From: Terriglobia bacterium
Lineage (GTDB): Bacteria; Acidobacteriota; Terriglobia; Acidiferrales; UBA7541
Assembly: GCA_020073485.1 (NCBI GenBank)
Contig: JAIQFB010000001.1
Span: forward strand, 186,001 to 250,000
Direction: 5' to 3'
Length of the DNA: 64,000 nt
Part shown: positions 35,706-44,762 of the stretch, piece by piece
Layout: each line of letters starts with the position of its first letter
Numbering within the stretch: the stretch's first letter is position 1
Made by a program: the position numbers and the translations under genes
The notes under the pieces: model-generated
Seen by the model: only the letters and a program-made list of their open reading frames with translations
Database searches by the model: none
What the model was told of the DNA's origin: nothing

Positions 35706-36995
35706 ATGAGCCGGGACACTTTATCTGTCACTGATAACCGCACGGGGAAGTCCTACGAGCTTCCCATTAAAGACGACACCATCCGTGCCATCGACCTGCG
35801 CCAGATCAAAGTCAAAGCCGATGATTTCGGGATGATGAGCTATGACCCGGCCTTCAGCAACACGGCCCTATGTCACAGCAAGATCACTTACATCGACGGC
35901 GACAAAGGCATCCTGCGATACCGCGGCTATTCTATCGAGGAACTGGCAGAGAAGAGCACTTATCTCGAAACCGCATACCTGATTCTGCACGGCGAGCTGC
36001 CCACCCGCCCGCAGCTGGATGACTGGACCTACAACATCACGCACCACACGTTCATCCACGAATCGGTGAAAAAATTCCTGGACGGGTTCCACTACGACGC
36101 GCACCCGATGGGCATGATGATCTCGGCCATCGCCGCGCTTTCCACGTTCTATCCCGAGGCCAAGGATATCTTCAATAAGGACTCGCGCCGCAAGCAGACC
36201 TACCGTCTGATCGGAAAAATGCCGACGCTGGCCGCGTTTTCCTACCGCCACAGCCTGGGCATGCCGTTCGCGTATCCGGACAATGAATTGAGCTACTCCG
36301 GGAATTTCCTGAACATGCTGTTCAAGACCTCCGAACTGAAGTACCGGCCCAACCCGACGCTCGAGCGCGCGCTGGATATCCTCTTCATTCTTCATGCAGA
36401 CCACGAGCAGAATTGCTCGGCCAACGCCATGCGCTGCGTCGGCAGCTCGCACGTGGATCCGTTCTCGGCGACCGCCGCGGCCACCGCAGCGCTCTACGGC
36501 CCGCTGCACGGCGGCGCGAACGAGGAAGTGCTGCGCATGCTGCTCGAGATCGGCTCGCTTGCCAACGTGCCCTCCTATATCAAGCGCGTGAAGGCCGGGG
36601 AAGTGAAGCTGATGGGATTCGGACATCGTGTGTACAAAAATTACGACCCGCGCGCTCGCATCATCAAGCACGTGGCCGACGGCGTCTTCGAAATCATGGG
36701 AAAAAATCCGCTGCTGAACATCGCCCTGGAGGTCGAACGCATCGCCCTCGAGGACGATTACTTCGTCTCCCGCAAGCTCTATCCCAACGTCGATTTTTAT
36801 ACCGGCTTGATTTACCAGTCGATGGGCTTCCCGGTCACCATGTTCCCTGTGCTGTTCGCGATCCCACGCACCAGCGGCTGGATCGCCCAGTGGGAAGAAA
36901 TGCTGAACGATCCCGAGCAGAAAATCGCGCGGCCGCGGCAGGTTTTCCTGGGCCACGATTTGCGGCCGTACACTCCGATGGACAAGCGCAGTTAG
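35706..36995 (+). CDS. gltA: Citrate synthase
   Basis: 429 residues from the ATG at 35706; GAAGGGATC sits upstream. Condenses oxaloacetate and acetyl-CoA in the TCA cycle. Catalytic residues are recognisable: His in PLHGGANEEVL, His in MGFGHRVYKNYDPRA, Asp in YPNVDFYTGLIY. The N-terminal domain (~1-60) with DTLSVTDNRTGKSYELPI is like type II hexameric, NADH-regulated enzymes, though allosteric residues cannot be judged by eye. A stem without U-run follows the stop (GGGGTGTC...GACATCCCC). Confidence 0.95.
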   Translation: MSRDTLSVTDNRTGKSYELPIKDDTIRAIDLRQIKVKADDFGMMSYDPAFSNTALCHSKITYIDGDKGILRYRGYSIEELAEKSTYLETAYLILHGELPTRPQLDDWTYNITHHTFIHESVKKFLDGFHYDAHPMGMMISAIAALSTFYPEAKDIFNKDSRRKQTYRLIGKMPTLAAFSYRHSLGMPFAYPDNELSYSGNFLNMLFKTSELKYRPNPTLERALDILFILHADHEQNCSANAMRCVGSSHVDPFSATAAATAALYGPLHGGANEEVLRMLLEIGSLANVPSYIKRVKAGEVKLMGFGHRVYKNYDPRARIIKHVADGVFEIMGKNPLLNIALEVERIALEDDYFVSRKLYPNVDFYTGLIYQSMGFPVTMFPVLFAIPRTSGWIAQWEEMLNDPEQKIARPRQVFLGHDLRPYTPMDKRS

Positions 36996-37222
36996 ATAGC
37001 ATCGAACCATTCGCGTGATGGTTCCGTGCGGGGGTGTCATTGATACGACATCCCCGGCGACTTTCCTTGACAACGTTTTGCCGAGGTACAACACTATAGT
37101 TACCCCTTCCAGAAAGTGGATTCCCTGGTTCGCTTGGCTGCCCGGCACGAGTGCGGCTTGTACTCGATCGTGTTGAGGCCCGGCTTCACTCAAGCTGACG
37201 CTGCAGGGAATCACGAGGCTGT

Positions 37223-38152
37223 GTGCTACCCACGAGCGGAGATGTAATTCGCGTTCTTTTCGTCGGCGCATTTCTGGAAGCCCGCGGAATTTGCGAGTTG
37301 CTTGAGTCGACCGGCCCAGCCGTGTTCCAAATCACTCAGGTATCAGGTCTCGATCTTGCCGCCGAACGGATTTCCGGCGGCGAGGCGGACATTTTGTTGC
37401 TCGACCTGGGAACGAAACATGGCCAGGGACGCGCCCTGGTGGAAGCCGCGCGAGCCGCCGCCCCGGACCTTCCGCTGGTCATTCTTTCGGATTTTGCAGA
37501 CGAAACTTTGGCGGTGGAATCGCTGCAGCAAGGCGCGCAGGATTTTCTGATCAAGGGACAACTGAATTGCGCCGCGCTGGCCCGGTCGTTGCGCTACTCC
37601 CTCGAACGCCATCGCCTGCAGAAGGAACTGCAAAGCCTCTCCCTGATTGACGATTTGACCGGCCTGCACAATCGCCGCGGATTTTTTGCGCTGGCCGGGC
37701 AGCACTTGCGCGTGGTTCTGCGCAAGGGCGCCGGCATGCTGGTTTATCTGGACCTGGATAATTTGAAGTCCATCAACGACACCTTTGGCCATCTGGAAGG
37801 CAACCGCGCCCTGGTGGTGGCTTCCAATTTACTGCGAAACAGTTTCCGGCAGTCCGACATCCTGGCCCGCATGGGCGGCGATGAATTTTGCGTCCTGATG
37901 ACCGATGCCGGCAAGGATTCCGAGCAGCAAGTTCGCAGGCGCCTGCAGCAGCGCGTGGATTTCACCAACGAGCTTTCTTCCTGGCACTTTTGCGTCTCCT
38001 TCAGCATGGGGTTTGCCAGCGTGCCATCCATTCGTCAGCCTTCGCTGGACGAACTGCTGCGCATCGCCGACGAGCGCGTGTACCAGGAAAAACGGAACAA
38101 ACAGCTGGGCGGCACATTTGTGCCCGCCGTGAAGCAAACCAGCGTCGCCTAG
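37223..38152 (+). CDS. Diguanylate cyclase with N-terminal receiver domain
   Basis: 309 residues, GTG start. The receiver-like domain (~8-125) has a phosphoacceptor-type Asp in ILLLDLGTKHG and a Lys in FLIKGQ, but the acidic pocket after VLFVG is replaced by AFLEA, so phosphorylation may be impaired. The GGDEF domain (~140-300) has the intact signature MGGDEFCVL and an RxxD inhibitory site (RQSD) five residues before it, so it should make c-di-GMP with product inhibition. It precedes the ethylene-receptor-like kinase by ~150 bp on the same strand. Confidence 0.88.
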   Translation: MLPTSGDVIRVLFVGAFLEARGICELLESTGPAVFQITQVSGLDLAAERISGGEADILLLDLGTKHGQGRALVEAARAAAPDLPLVILSDFADETLAVESLQQGAQDFLIKGQLNCAALARSLRYSLERHRLQKELQSLSLIDDLTGLHNRRGFFALAGQHLRVVLRKGAGMLVYLDLDNLKSINDTFGHLEGNRALVVASNLLRNSFRQSDILARMGGDEFCVLMTDAGKDSEQQVRRRLQQRVDFTNELSSWHFCVSFSMGFASVPSIRQPSLDELLRIADERVYQEKRNKQLGGTFVPAVKQTSVA

Positions 38153-38305
38153 CCATTGCCGCGTGAATGCCGCGGCCGTATCCATCCCGCTCAAGAAATT
38201 CCCACAAAGTGCCGATACAACCCGAGTGGAGTGTTCGCGGGGCTATGGGCGGGTTCGCGCATGGCTCTTCACCCCATGGCGGAATTTCGCGGAACGGGGG
38301 CGGCA

Positions 38306-39994
38306 ATGCAGTTCCTGAAAAGCTTGATTTTTCCGGGCGGCCTCATGCCTCACGGAACTTGCTACCTGTGGACCCCGAGCCTGATCGGGCTGAATGTCCT
38401 ATCGGACTCCTTGATCGCGCTCTCCTACCTCTCCATCCCCATTACCTTGGTGCATTTCACACGCAAGCGCCGGGACATTCCTTTCAGCTGGATGTTTCTC
38501 TGCTTCGGAGCGTTCATCGTGGCCTGCGGCGGCACGCACTTGATGGAAGTCTGGACGGTCTGGTTCCCTTCCTATTGGCTCGCTGGGGCATGGAAAGCCG
38601 TAACAGCCGGCATCTCCGTGATTACCGCGATCCTGCTGATCCGAATGGTGCCGCGGGTACTGGCTTTACCCGGCACTCAGTGGCTCCTCGAACTCAATCA
38701 GCAGCTGATCGGAGAAGTCGAACAACGCGCTCAGGCGGAGTCCAGCTTGCGCCGGGTGAGTGAAGAGCTGGAAGAGCGCGTTGCCGAACGCACGGCGGCG
38801 TTGCTGGCGACCAATCAATCGCTCCGGGAAAGTGAACTGCGCTACCGAACCCTCGTTGAGCATGCACCGGAGGCCATCGTGATGCTGGACCTGGACGTCG
38901 GCCGCTTCAGCGACACGAACGAAAATGCGGAACGGCTGTTCGGCATGAGCCGCGAGGAGTTGCTTCGCGTGGGGCCCGTGGAAGTCAGCCCCCCGTTCCA
39001 GCCGGACGGACGGCCCTCGGCGGATGCGGCGCGCGCGGAATTGGAGAAAGCCCTCCGCCACGACACGCCCCGGTTTGAGTGGATGCATCGCAGCGCCGCC
39101 GGCAAGGATATTCCCTGCGAAATCTCGCTCATTCGCCTGCCATATTCCGGTCGGAATCTGGTGCGCGCAAGCATCGTGGACATCTCCGGGCGCAAGCAGG
39201 CGGAGCAGGAAATCCGCAAGCTGAATGCGGAGTTGGAGTCACGAGTAAAAGTGCGCACGGCGCAGCTGGAGGCCGCCAACCGCGATCTGGAATCCTTTAC
39301 GTATTCGGTCTCGCATGACCTGCGCGCGCCGCTTCGCCACATGGACGGGTTTTCGAGAATTCTGGTCGAGGAGTACGGCGAACAGCTTCCCCCCGGCGCG
39401 AAGCAGCACCTGGCACGGGTGCGCTCGGCCACGCTGCACATGGGCCGGCTTGTGGATGATCTGCTGAATCTGGCGCGGGTCGGACGCGGCTCGTTGAAAA
39501 TCGCGCCCACGGATTTGAATGAACTGGTCGCCGAAACGATTCAGAGTCTCGAGGCCGAGGCGCGCGGCCGGGCCGTGGAATGGCGCGTGGGGCGCCTGTC
39601 GCGGGCGCAATGCGATCCCGGACTGATGCGGCAGGTATTTTTCAATTTACTCTCCAACTCGTTGAAATTCACGCACAGCCGGGAAAAGGCGGTCATCGAA
39701 ATCGGCGAAATCCCCGCTCAGGGAGAGACCGTGATTTTCGTTCGCGACAACGGCGTCGGGTTCGATATGAAGTACGCCGACAAACTGTTTCAGGTGTTTC
39801 AGCGCCTGCACACCGATGAGGAATTCGAGGGCACGGGAGTTGGCTTGGCAATCGTCTATCGCATCCTGCAAAAGCACGGAGGGGCCATCCGTGCCGAGGC
39901 CAGCCCGCGGAACGGCGCCACATTCTTCCTTACCCTGACGCGGCCGCTTCCCGCCGTGAAGGCTGCTTCAGAGGTTCTGGGGGGTGCCGCGTGA
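38306..39994 (+). CDS. Ethylene-receptor-like (ETR1-type sensor) PAS histidine kinase
   Basis: 562 residues from ATG 38306, behind a G-rich ribosome site; the frame is open to 38156, but 50 upstream residues look non-coding. The three-helix N-terminal domain (~25-118) contains SDSLIALSYLSIP and FGAFIVACGGTHLMEVWT. Asp34, Tyr41, Ile44, Pro45, Ile71, Cys74 and His78 match the ETR1 ethylene/Cu(I) residues Asp25, Tyr32, Ile35, Pro36, Ile62, Cys65 and His69 at a constant offset of 9 with no gaps. A coiled coil (~125-175), PAS domain (~178-300), HisKA (TYSVSHDLRAPLRHMDGF) and HATPase follow. It overlaps the next receiver gene by 4 bp. Ligand binding is inferred. Confidence 0.88.
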   Translation: MQFLKSLIFPGGLMPHGTCYLWTPSLIGLNVLSDSLIALSYLSIPITLVHFTRKRRDIPFSWMFLCFGAFIVACGGTHLMEVWTVWFPSYWLAGAWKAVTAGISVITAILLIRMVPRVLALPGTQWLLELNQQLIGEVEQRAQAESSLRRVSEELEERVAERTAALLATNQSLRESELRYRTLVEHAPEAIVMLDLDVGRFSDTNENAERLFGMSREELLRVGPVEVSPPFQPDGRPSADAARAELEKALRHDTPRFEWMHRSAAGKDIPCEISLIRLPYSGRNLVRASIVDISGRKQAEQEIRKLNAELESRVKVRTAQLEAANRDLESFTYSVSHDLRAPLRHMDGFSRILVEEYGEQLPPGAKQHLARVRSATLHMGRLVDDLLNLARVGRGSLKIAPTDLNELVAETIQSLEAEARGRAVEWRVGRLSRAQCDPGLMRQVFFNLLSNSLKFTHSREKAVIEIGEIPAQGETVIFVRDNGVGFDMKYADKLFQVFQRLHTDEEFEGTGVGLAIVYRILQKHGGAIRAEASPRNGATFFLTLTRPLPAVKAASEVLGGAA

Positions 39995-40467
39995 GCGCGG
40001 AGGGAATCGAAATCTTGCTCGTGGACGACAGTTCCGCGGACGTCGATCTGACCATCCACGCGCTGCGAGACAACACGCTCATTGACCGTATCCACGTGGT
40101 GCGGGACGGTGAGGAAGCGCTGAATTTTCTTTTTTGCCGGGAGCCTTACCTGGAACGCTCCGGACGGCCTCTGCCCAGGCTTATCCTCCTGGATTTAAAG
40201 CTGCCAAAGGTGGACGGCCTGTCCGTGCTGCGCGTGCTCAAGCAGGATTGCCGCACGCGCTCCATGCCGATCATCGTCCTTACATCTTCCCGGGAAGACA
40301 ATGACCTGACCGCCAGCTACGACCTGGGTGTGAACAGCTACATTCAGAAGCCGGTCGATTTTGACAGGTTTCGCGAAACCCTGCGCACCCTGGGGGCTTA
40401 CTGGCTCCGGGTGAATCAGGCGCCCCCGCGGCAATCCTTATCCGCGTGCACGGAGAAGGCCGGATGA
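39991..40467 (+). CDS. Single-domain response regulator (Rcp1-like receiver)
   Basis: 158 residues with a GTG start overlapping the kinase stop by 4 bp. A stand-alone receiver with acidic pocket LVDDSSADVDL, phosphoacceptor Asp in LILLDLKLPKVDGL, Ser/Thr switch VLTSSRED and Lys IQKPVDF. The insertion FLFCREPYLERSGRPLP after DGEEALN is typical of the Rcp1 receivers that pair with phytochrome-like kinases. Probably receives phosphate from the preceding kinase. It overlaps the next gene by 4 bp. Confidence 0.92.
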   Translation: MSAEGIEILLVDDSSADVDLTIHALRDNTLIDRIHVVRDGEEALNFLFCREPYLERSGRPLPRLILLDLKLPKVDGLSVLRVLKQDCRTRSMPIIVLTSSREDNDLTASYDLGVNSYIQKPVDFDRFRETLRTLGAYWLRVNQAPPRQSLSACTEKAG

Positions 40468-42830
40468 ATCAAACGATCTCCAACGATTCATTGACCAGGC
40501 TTTGGAATATGGCGGCCCCGCTGCGCGTGGTGCTGATTGAAAACTCCGTGGAGGACGCCGAACTGAATCTGCACGAACTGAAAACCGCGGGCTTTCAGTG
40601 CAAACCGAAAATTTTTGCCGCACGCGGGGAGTTTCTCGAGCACCTCGGGCATTTTCCGTTTGACGTTGTGCTCGCCGATTACCAGCTTCCCGGCTGGACC
40701 GGCATGGACGCATTTTCCGTGATGCGCCAGGCGGGGCACGACGTTCCCTTCATTCTGGTCACCGGGTTTCTCGGGGAAGAAGTAGCCGTCGAGTGCATCA
40801 AGCAGGGCGTTACGGATTTTGTCTTGAAAGATCATCTGGCCCGCCTTCCTCTGGTTGTGGCGCGCGCCCTGGAGGAAAAAGCCCTTCGGGACACACGCAA
40901 CCTGATGATCGAAACGCACCGCCAGAGCGAGGCCAACTCATTGCTTCTTTTTGCCCACAATCCGCTGCCCATGTGGGTACTGGAATGGGAGAGCTTGCAG
41001 GTTCTCCAGGTCAACGACTCGGCCATTTCCCACTACGGATATGACCGCTTGGAATTTCTCCAAATGCACGCCGGTGACTTGCATCCGGTTGAGGAGGTAC
41101 CTCAGCTTCTTGGAGCGTTCCGACAGGGGTTTCCGCCGAAGCAGCAGGCGCGCCAATGGCATCATCGCCGCAAGGATGGCTCGGTGATGGATGTGGAAAT
41201 GTTCCTGCACAAGATGGAATACTCCGGAAACCCGGCCGCGCTGGTGGTCGCCCAGGATATTACCGACCGCAAGCGCGCCGAGGACGAACGCCAAAAGTTT
41301 TTTACACTGGTGGAAAACAGCCGCGATTTCATCGCCGTAGCCGACATGGAAGACAACGTGGAATACGTGAACCCGGCGGGCCGCGGCATGCTGGGCATTG
41401 CCAGCGCCGACGAAGTGAGAGGCACGCACTCGCTCGACTACATAATTCCCGATGACCTGCCCTTAGTGTACGACACGATTTTGCCGGCGTTGAGAACGAC
41501 CGGACACTGGTCGGGGGAATTGCGGTTCCGCCACCGAATCACCGGACAGGCTCTCCCGATGGATTTCGTGGGCTTTCAGGTCAAGGACCCCCAGACGGGT
41601 CAGGCGCGTTATGTCGCAACCGTTTCGCGGGATATCACCGAGCGCCGGGTCCTGGAGCAGCAGTTGCGGCACGCCCAAAAATTTGAGGCCATCGGCCAGC
41701 TGGCCGGCGGCATCGCGCATGACTTCAACAATGTGATTGGCGCCATTCTGGGCTGGGCGGAATTGGGGAAGGAACAAGCCGCCTCCAGCGGGCCTCCCTT
41801 GCTCACCTATTTCGAGAAAATTCACGCCCAATGCGACCGCGTCACCGCGCTTGTCTGGCAACTGCTTGCCTTTTCCCGGCGGCAAATTCTCGAGCCCCGC
41901 GTTCTCAGCCTCAATCAAACGGTTCAGGAAGTATTGAATCTGCTCGACAAGGTGATTGGCAAGGACATCGAAATCAGGAACATTCTTGCCGAAGATTTGC
42001 ACGATGTCCGGGCCGATCCCACGCAAGTCGAACAAGTGTTGATGAACTTGTGCATTAATTCGCGCGATGCGATGCCGGACGGCGGGCTGCTGACCATCGA
42101 AACCCGCAACGCCGAATTCAACGAAGAGCAATGCCGCATTGCGCCGGGCCTGAAGCCGGGACGGTACGCCGAACTTCAGGTCTCCGACACCGGCATCGGC
42201 ATGGATTCGGCCGTGCGCGAGCGCATCTTCGAGCCGTTCTTCACCACCAAGGGAACCGGGAAGGGAACGGGGCTCGGCCTGGCCACGGTCTTCGGGATTG
42301 TGAAGCAGCACGGCGGATACATTCTTGTCGAAAGCGAACCGGGTTTGGGCAGCACGTTCCGTCTCTTTTTCCCGGCGGACGAGACAGGCAATAAATCCGA
42401 ATATTTCCATCCCGTGGTGGAAAACGAGCCGGTCCGCGGCGGCATGGAGACAATTCTGATTGCCGACGACCACGAAGGCATCCGCGAAATGGCGCAAGCC
42501 GCGCTCACCGCTCTCGGCTACGAGGTCCTGCTCGCGAAGGACGGCGAGGAAGCCTTAGCTATGTTCTCCGACCGCCGCAACGACATTTCCCTCATTCTAT
42601 TCGATGTCATCATGCCCCGCCTCAGTGGGCCGCAGGCCTACGCAGCCATCACCGCCATGAAGCCCGGCATTTCCGTCATTTTCGCCACCGGGTACAGCAA
42701 TGAATTGGGCGCCCTGGCGGAACTCGCCGATCGCGGAGTAACCATCTTGCGAAAACCGTACAGTCCCGCCGCCCTCTGCCGGCGAGTTCGTGAAGTCCTG
42801 GACCAAACCAAGGCCAGGTCGCTGGGTTAA
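40464..42830 (+). CDS. Hybrid histidine kinase REC-PAS-PAS-HisKA-HATPase-REC
   Basis: 788 residues from the ATG at 40464, which overlaps the previous stop (ATGA). N-terminal receiver (~20-140, Asp72 in VLADYQLPGWTG), PAS (~160-270, FAHNPLPMWVLEWESL), PAS (~285-400, TLVENSRDFIAVADME), phosphoacceptor His in AGGIAHDFNNVIGAILGW, ATPase with N-box NSRDAMPDGG and GKGTGLGLATVFGI, and a C-terminal receiver (~665-785, ILFDVIMPRLSGP). No membrane segment. The receivers at both ends suggest a phosphorelay with the upstream kinase and receiver. Confidence 0.92.
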   Translation: MNQTISNDSLTRLWNMAAPLRVVLIENSVEDAELNLHELKTAGFQCKPKIFAARGEFLEHLGHFPFDVVLADYQLPGWTGMDAFSVMRQAGHDVPFILVTGFLGEEVAVECIKQGVTDFVLKDHLARLPLVVARALEEKALRDTRNLMIETHRQSEANSLLLFAHNPLPMWVLEWESLQVLQVNDSAISHYGYDRLEFLQMHAGDLHPVEEVPQLLGAFRQGFPPKQQARQWHHRRKDGSVMDVEMFLHKMEYSGNPAALVVAQDITDRKRAEDERQKFFTLVENSRDFIAVADMEDNVEYVNPAGRGMLGIASADEVRGTHSLDYIIPDDLPLVYDTILPALRTTGHWSGELRFRHRITGQALPMDFVGFQVKDPQTGQARYVATVSRDITERRVLEQQLRHAQKFEAIGQLAGGIAHDFNNVIGAILGWAELGKEQAASSGPPLLTYFEKIHAQCDRVTALVWQLLAFSRRQILEPRVLSLNQTVQEVLNLLDKVIGKDIEIRNILAEDLHDVRADPTQVEQVLMNLCINSRDAMPDGGLLTIETRNAEFNEEQCRIAPGLKPGRYAELQVSDTGIGMDSAVRERIFEPFFTTKGTGKGTGLGLATVFGIVKQHGGYILVESEPGLGSTFRLFFPADETGNKSEYFHPVVENEPVRGGMETILIADDHEGIREMAQAALTALGYEVLLAKDGEEALAMFSDRRNDISLILFDVIMPRLSGPQAYAAITAMKPGISVIFATGYSNELGALAELADRGVTILRKPYSPAALCRRVREVLDQTKARSLG

Positions 42831-42880
42831 GAACGCAATTGCGGCACCAGGAAGCTGTCTCAAATCGTGTCATATTTCTG

Positions 42881-42909
42881 TTGACACCCTACCGTCGGCG
42901 TGTTATCTC
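42881..42909 (+). promoter_or_regulatory. Promoter of candidate sRNA
   Basis: Consensus -35 TTGACA (42881-42886), 17-bp spacer, TATCTC (42904-42909) as a weaker -10. No ORF follows before the terminator. Confidence 0.45.
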
Positions 42910-42914
42910 CTGAC

Positions 42915-43021
42915 CATATAGCAGTTGGTTGTTTTGTTTCTTGTCTTTATTGAGTTTACCCAGCAACACCCCACCCCACCCCGGGAGGTGAGGACCAACA
43001 GGTTCTCACCTCCCTTTTTTT
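42915..43021 (+). ncRNA. Candidate ~105-nt small RNA ending in an intrinsic terminator
   Basis: The segment starts a few bases after a TTGACA-N17-TATCTC promoter and ends in a strong terminator: GGGAGGTGAG (42983-42992), 12-nt loop, CTCACCTCCC (43005-43014), then seven T. The body is U-rich at first (GTTGTTTTGTTTCTTG) and then has a single-stranded-looking C-rich stretch (ACCCCACCCCACCCC, ~42968-42982) that could pair with Shine-Dalgarno-type G-rich sites. No ORF of note. It lies 51 bp after the hybrid-kinase operon, so read-through termination of that operon is the alternative explanation. No Rfam family is recognised. Confidence 0.5.
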
Positions 43022-43141
43022 GACCCCCTCTGATCCTGGCTGACGCTTCGATATTGCTCGTAACCTCATTGATTTAATTTTGGTTCCTTGGGTTTGCGCG
43101 CAGGAACTTGGGCAACGTCTTCTGGTGGACCTGGCTCGAAA

Positions 43142-43504
43142 TCAAGCCTTCTTGGCCGGGCTCAGCCGCTGCGCCGACCAATCTTCCGGGGGAAAGCTGA
43201 TGTGCCAGAAACCGGGGTTGGGATCCACGAATTCCAGAGCCACATTGAATTTTCCGGATTCCCCCGGAGTCACCAGTTTTACTTCGGACGCTATTTTTTC
43301 ACTGGTCCGAATATTGTGCAGGATCACGCGCTGACCCTGGTCCAGCGGAATGCCCAATTCCACCAGCGCACCGTGCGCATTCACAACCACAGTGTGGGCG
43401 TTTTCCGAAAATTCCGATTTGTTGGCCAGCCGCCCCTGCACCTGTACGGCGATCTGTATGAACAAGCGCTGGCTGCGCCTGCGATTAGAAATAGTTGATG
43501 TCAT
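43142..43504 (-). CDS. PilZ-domain protein
   Basis: 120 residues. The N-terminal RRRSQR gives the RxxxR c-di-GMP-binding motif, followed by the beta barrel LFIQIAVQVQGRLANKSEFS and the second motif region TVVVNAHGALVELGIPL, where the usual D/N-x-S-x-x-G reads N-A-H-G. Probably a small effector of c-di-GMP, matching the diguanylate cyclases at 37223 and 43745. There is no attached output domain. Confidence 0.75.
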   Translation of the reverse strand: MTSTISNRRRSQRLFIQIAVQVQGRLANKSEFSENAHTVVVNAHGALVELGIPLDQGQRVILHNIRTSEKIASEVKLVTPGESGKFNVALEFVDPNPGFWHISFPPEDWSAQRLSPAKKA

Positions 43505-43744
43505 GGCAAGACCCGGGGAAATGCATTCATCGCAAATCCATCTTCCATCTTTCTTCCTTAAGAAACTGCTTTTTAAACAACTGCAAAACTGAACAACCTA
43601 CCCTCATGCAAGGAACGAACACTGATCTTCGGCTTGCGTCAAGACCGGCAATTTGCATGTAACAGCACGCCGATATGCGTCAGGGGTTGGGGGGAACGCG
43701 CTCGGCAACGGCAAATCCTGCTTACGGGCAGTGGGACTGCAAGC

Positions 43745-44605
43745 TCAGTGGACCGTGGTGGTCTCCTTGACGCGCGATTTTCCAGCGCGCTTTTCCGCAT
43801 ACAGGGTGCGATCGGCGCGCGCCAGAAACTCCTCGGTGGTTTCGCCGTGCTCGTATCCCACCCAGCCCGCCGAGAAACAAATCGGGATTTTCTGATGATC
43901 GTACTCGATTTCCATCGGGCGCAATCTCGACAAAAGGTGCTCGACATGGCTGGTAGAGCACTCCGGCAACAGAACCAGGAATTCGTCGCCGCCCATGCGC
44001 GAGGCGAAGTCCGACAATCGAACCGCGGTGCCCAGACGCCTGGCAAATTCCTTCAGCACCAGGTCTCCCGCGGGATGCCCGTAGGTGTCGTTGATGTGCT
44101 TGAAATTGTCCAGATCGAAGGCCACCACCGTCAACGGGTGGCCATAGCGGCAAGAACGCGATGCTTCGGCGGCCAGGCGTTCCTCGGCCATGCGCCGGTT
44201 GCAAAGGCCGGTGAGGGGATCGAGGAGCGCCAGCTTTTCAAAATTCTCAGCGCGCATATGCAGGGTTCGCATTTCCGCCAATTGCTGGGAAAACTGGCTG
44301 CGCAATTTCTTCACCATCACCTGCTGATAAATCGTGTAGGCGTTGAACAGCAGGACCAGTCCGATCAGGCCGCGCACGGCTCGCGTCAGGCTGGCTTGAA
44401 AAAACGGGTCGTCCACCTTGATCAGATCGGGGAAGCTCAGGGAGAAAACAGCAAACGTAAGCAGAAGCATGACAATGACGGCCATGCTCCACAGCCACCA
44501 ATCGCGCCGCTCCAGTTTGCGAAGCTGATCCTCGATCTCGGAGATATTTTTTTTCCCGGCCAGTGTTTCCGGCGGCACCAGTGTCGGTTGAAGAGATATG
44601 TTCAT
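43745..44605 (-). CDS. Membrane-bound diguanylate cyclase (GGDEF)
   Basis: 286 residues. Two membrane helices (~37-57 and ~70-92) with almost no periplasmic loop, a coiled coil (~95-120) and a GGDEF domain (~122-280) with LTGLCNRRMAEERL, DLDNFKHINDTYGHPAGD and the intact signature MGGDEFLVL. The RxxD inhibitory site reads RLSD, so product inhibition is likely. Same strand as the PilZ gene 240 bp downstream. Confidence 0.9.
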   Translation of the reverse strand: MNISLQPTLVPPETLAGKKNISEIEDQLRKLERRDWWLWSMAVIVMLLLTFAVFSLSFPDLIKVDDPFFQASLTRAVRGLIGLVLLFNAYTIYQQVMVKKLRSQFSQQLAEMRTLHMRAENFEKLALLDPLTGLCNRRMAEERLAAEASRSCRYGHPLTVVAFDLDNFKHINDTYGHPAGDLVLKEFARRLGTAVRLSDFASRMGGDEFLVLLPECSTSHVEHLLSRLRPMEIEYDHQKIPICFSAGWVGYEHGETTEEFLARADRTLYAEKRAGKSRVKETTTVH

Positions 44606-44762
44606 GGCTCGTGCCGAGCGTCGGCTTCACTCGTTCAGATGATTATAAATCGTAAGAAAGACCACGGCTGGAAATAAAAATCACCGCGTGCCAAATAGTG
44701 ACACTGCACTTGGGGACAGCAGGTGGGGTGGCGCGTGGCTGTTGCGCGCCTGGAAATCCGGG

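Noticed and set aside
35868-37271. 467-codon minus-strand ORF over citrate synthase
   Set aside because: Shadow frame of an enzyme with all catalytic residues intact on the plus strand.
41463-42497. 344-codon minus-strand ORF over the hybrid kinase
   Set aside because: Antisense shadow without recognisable motifs.
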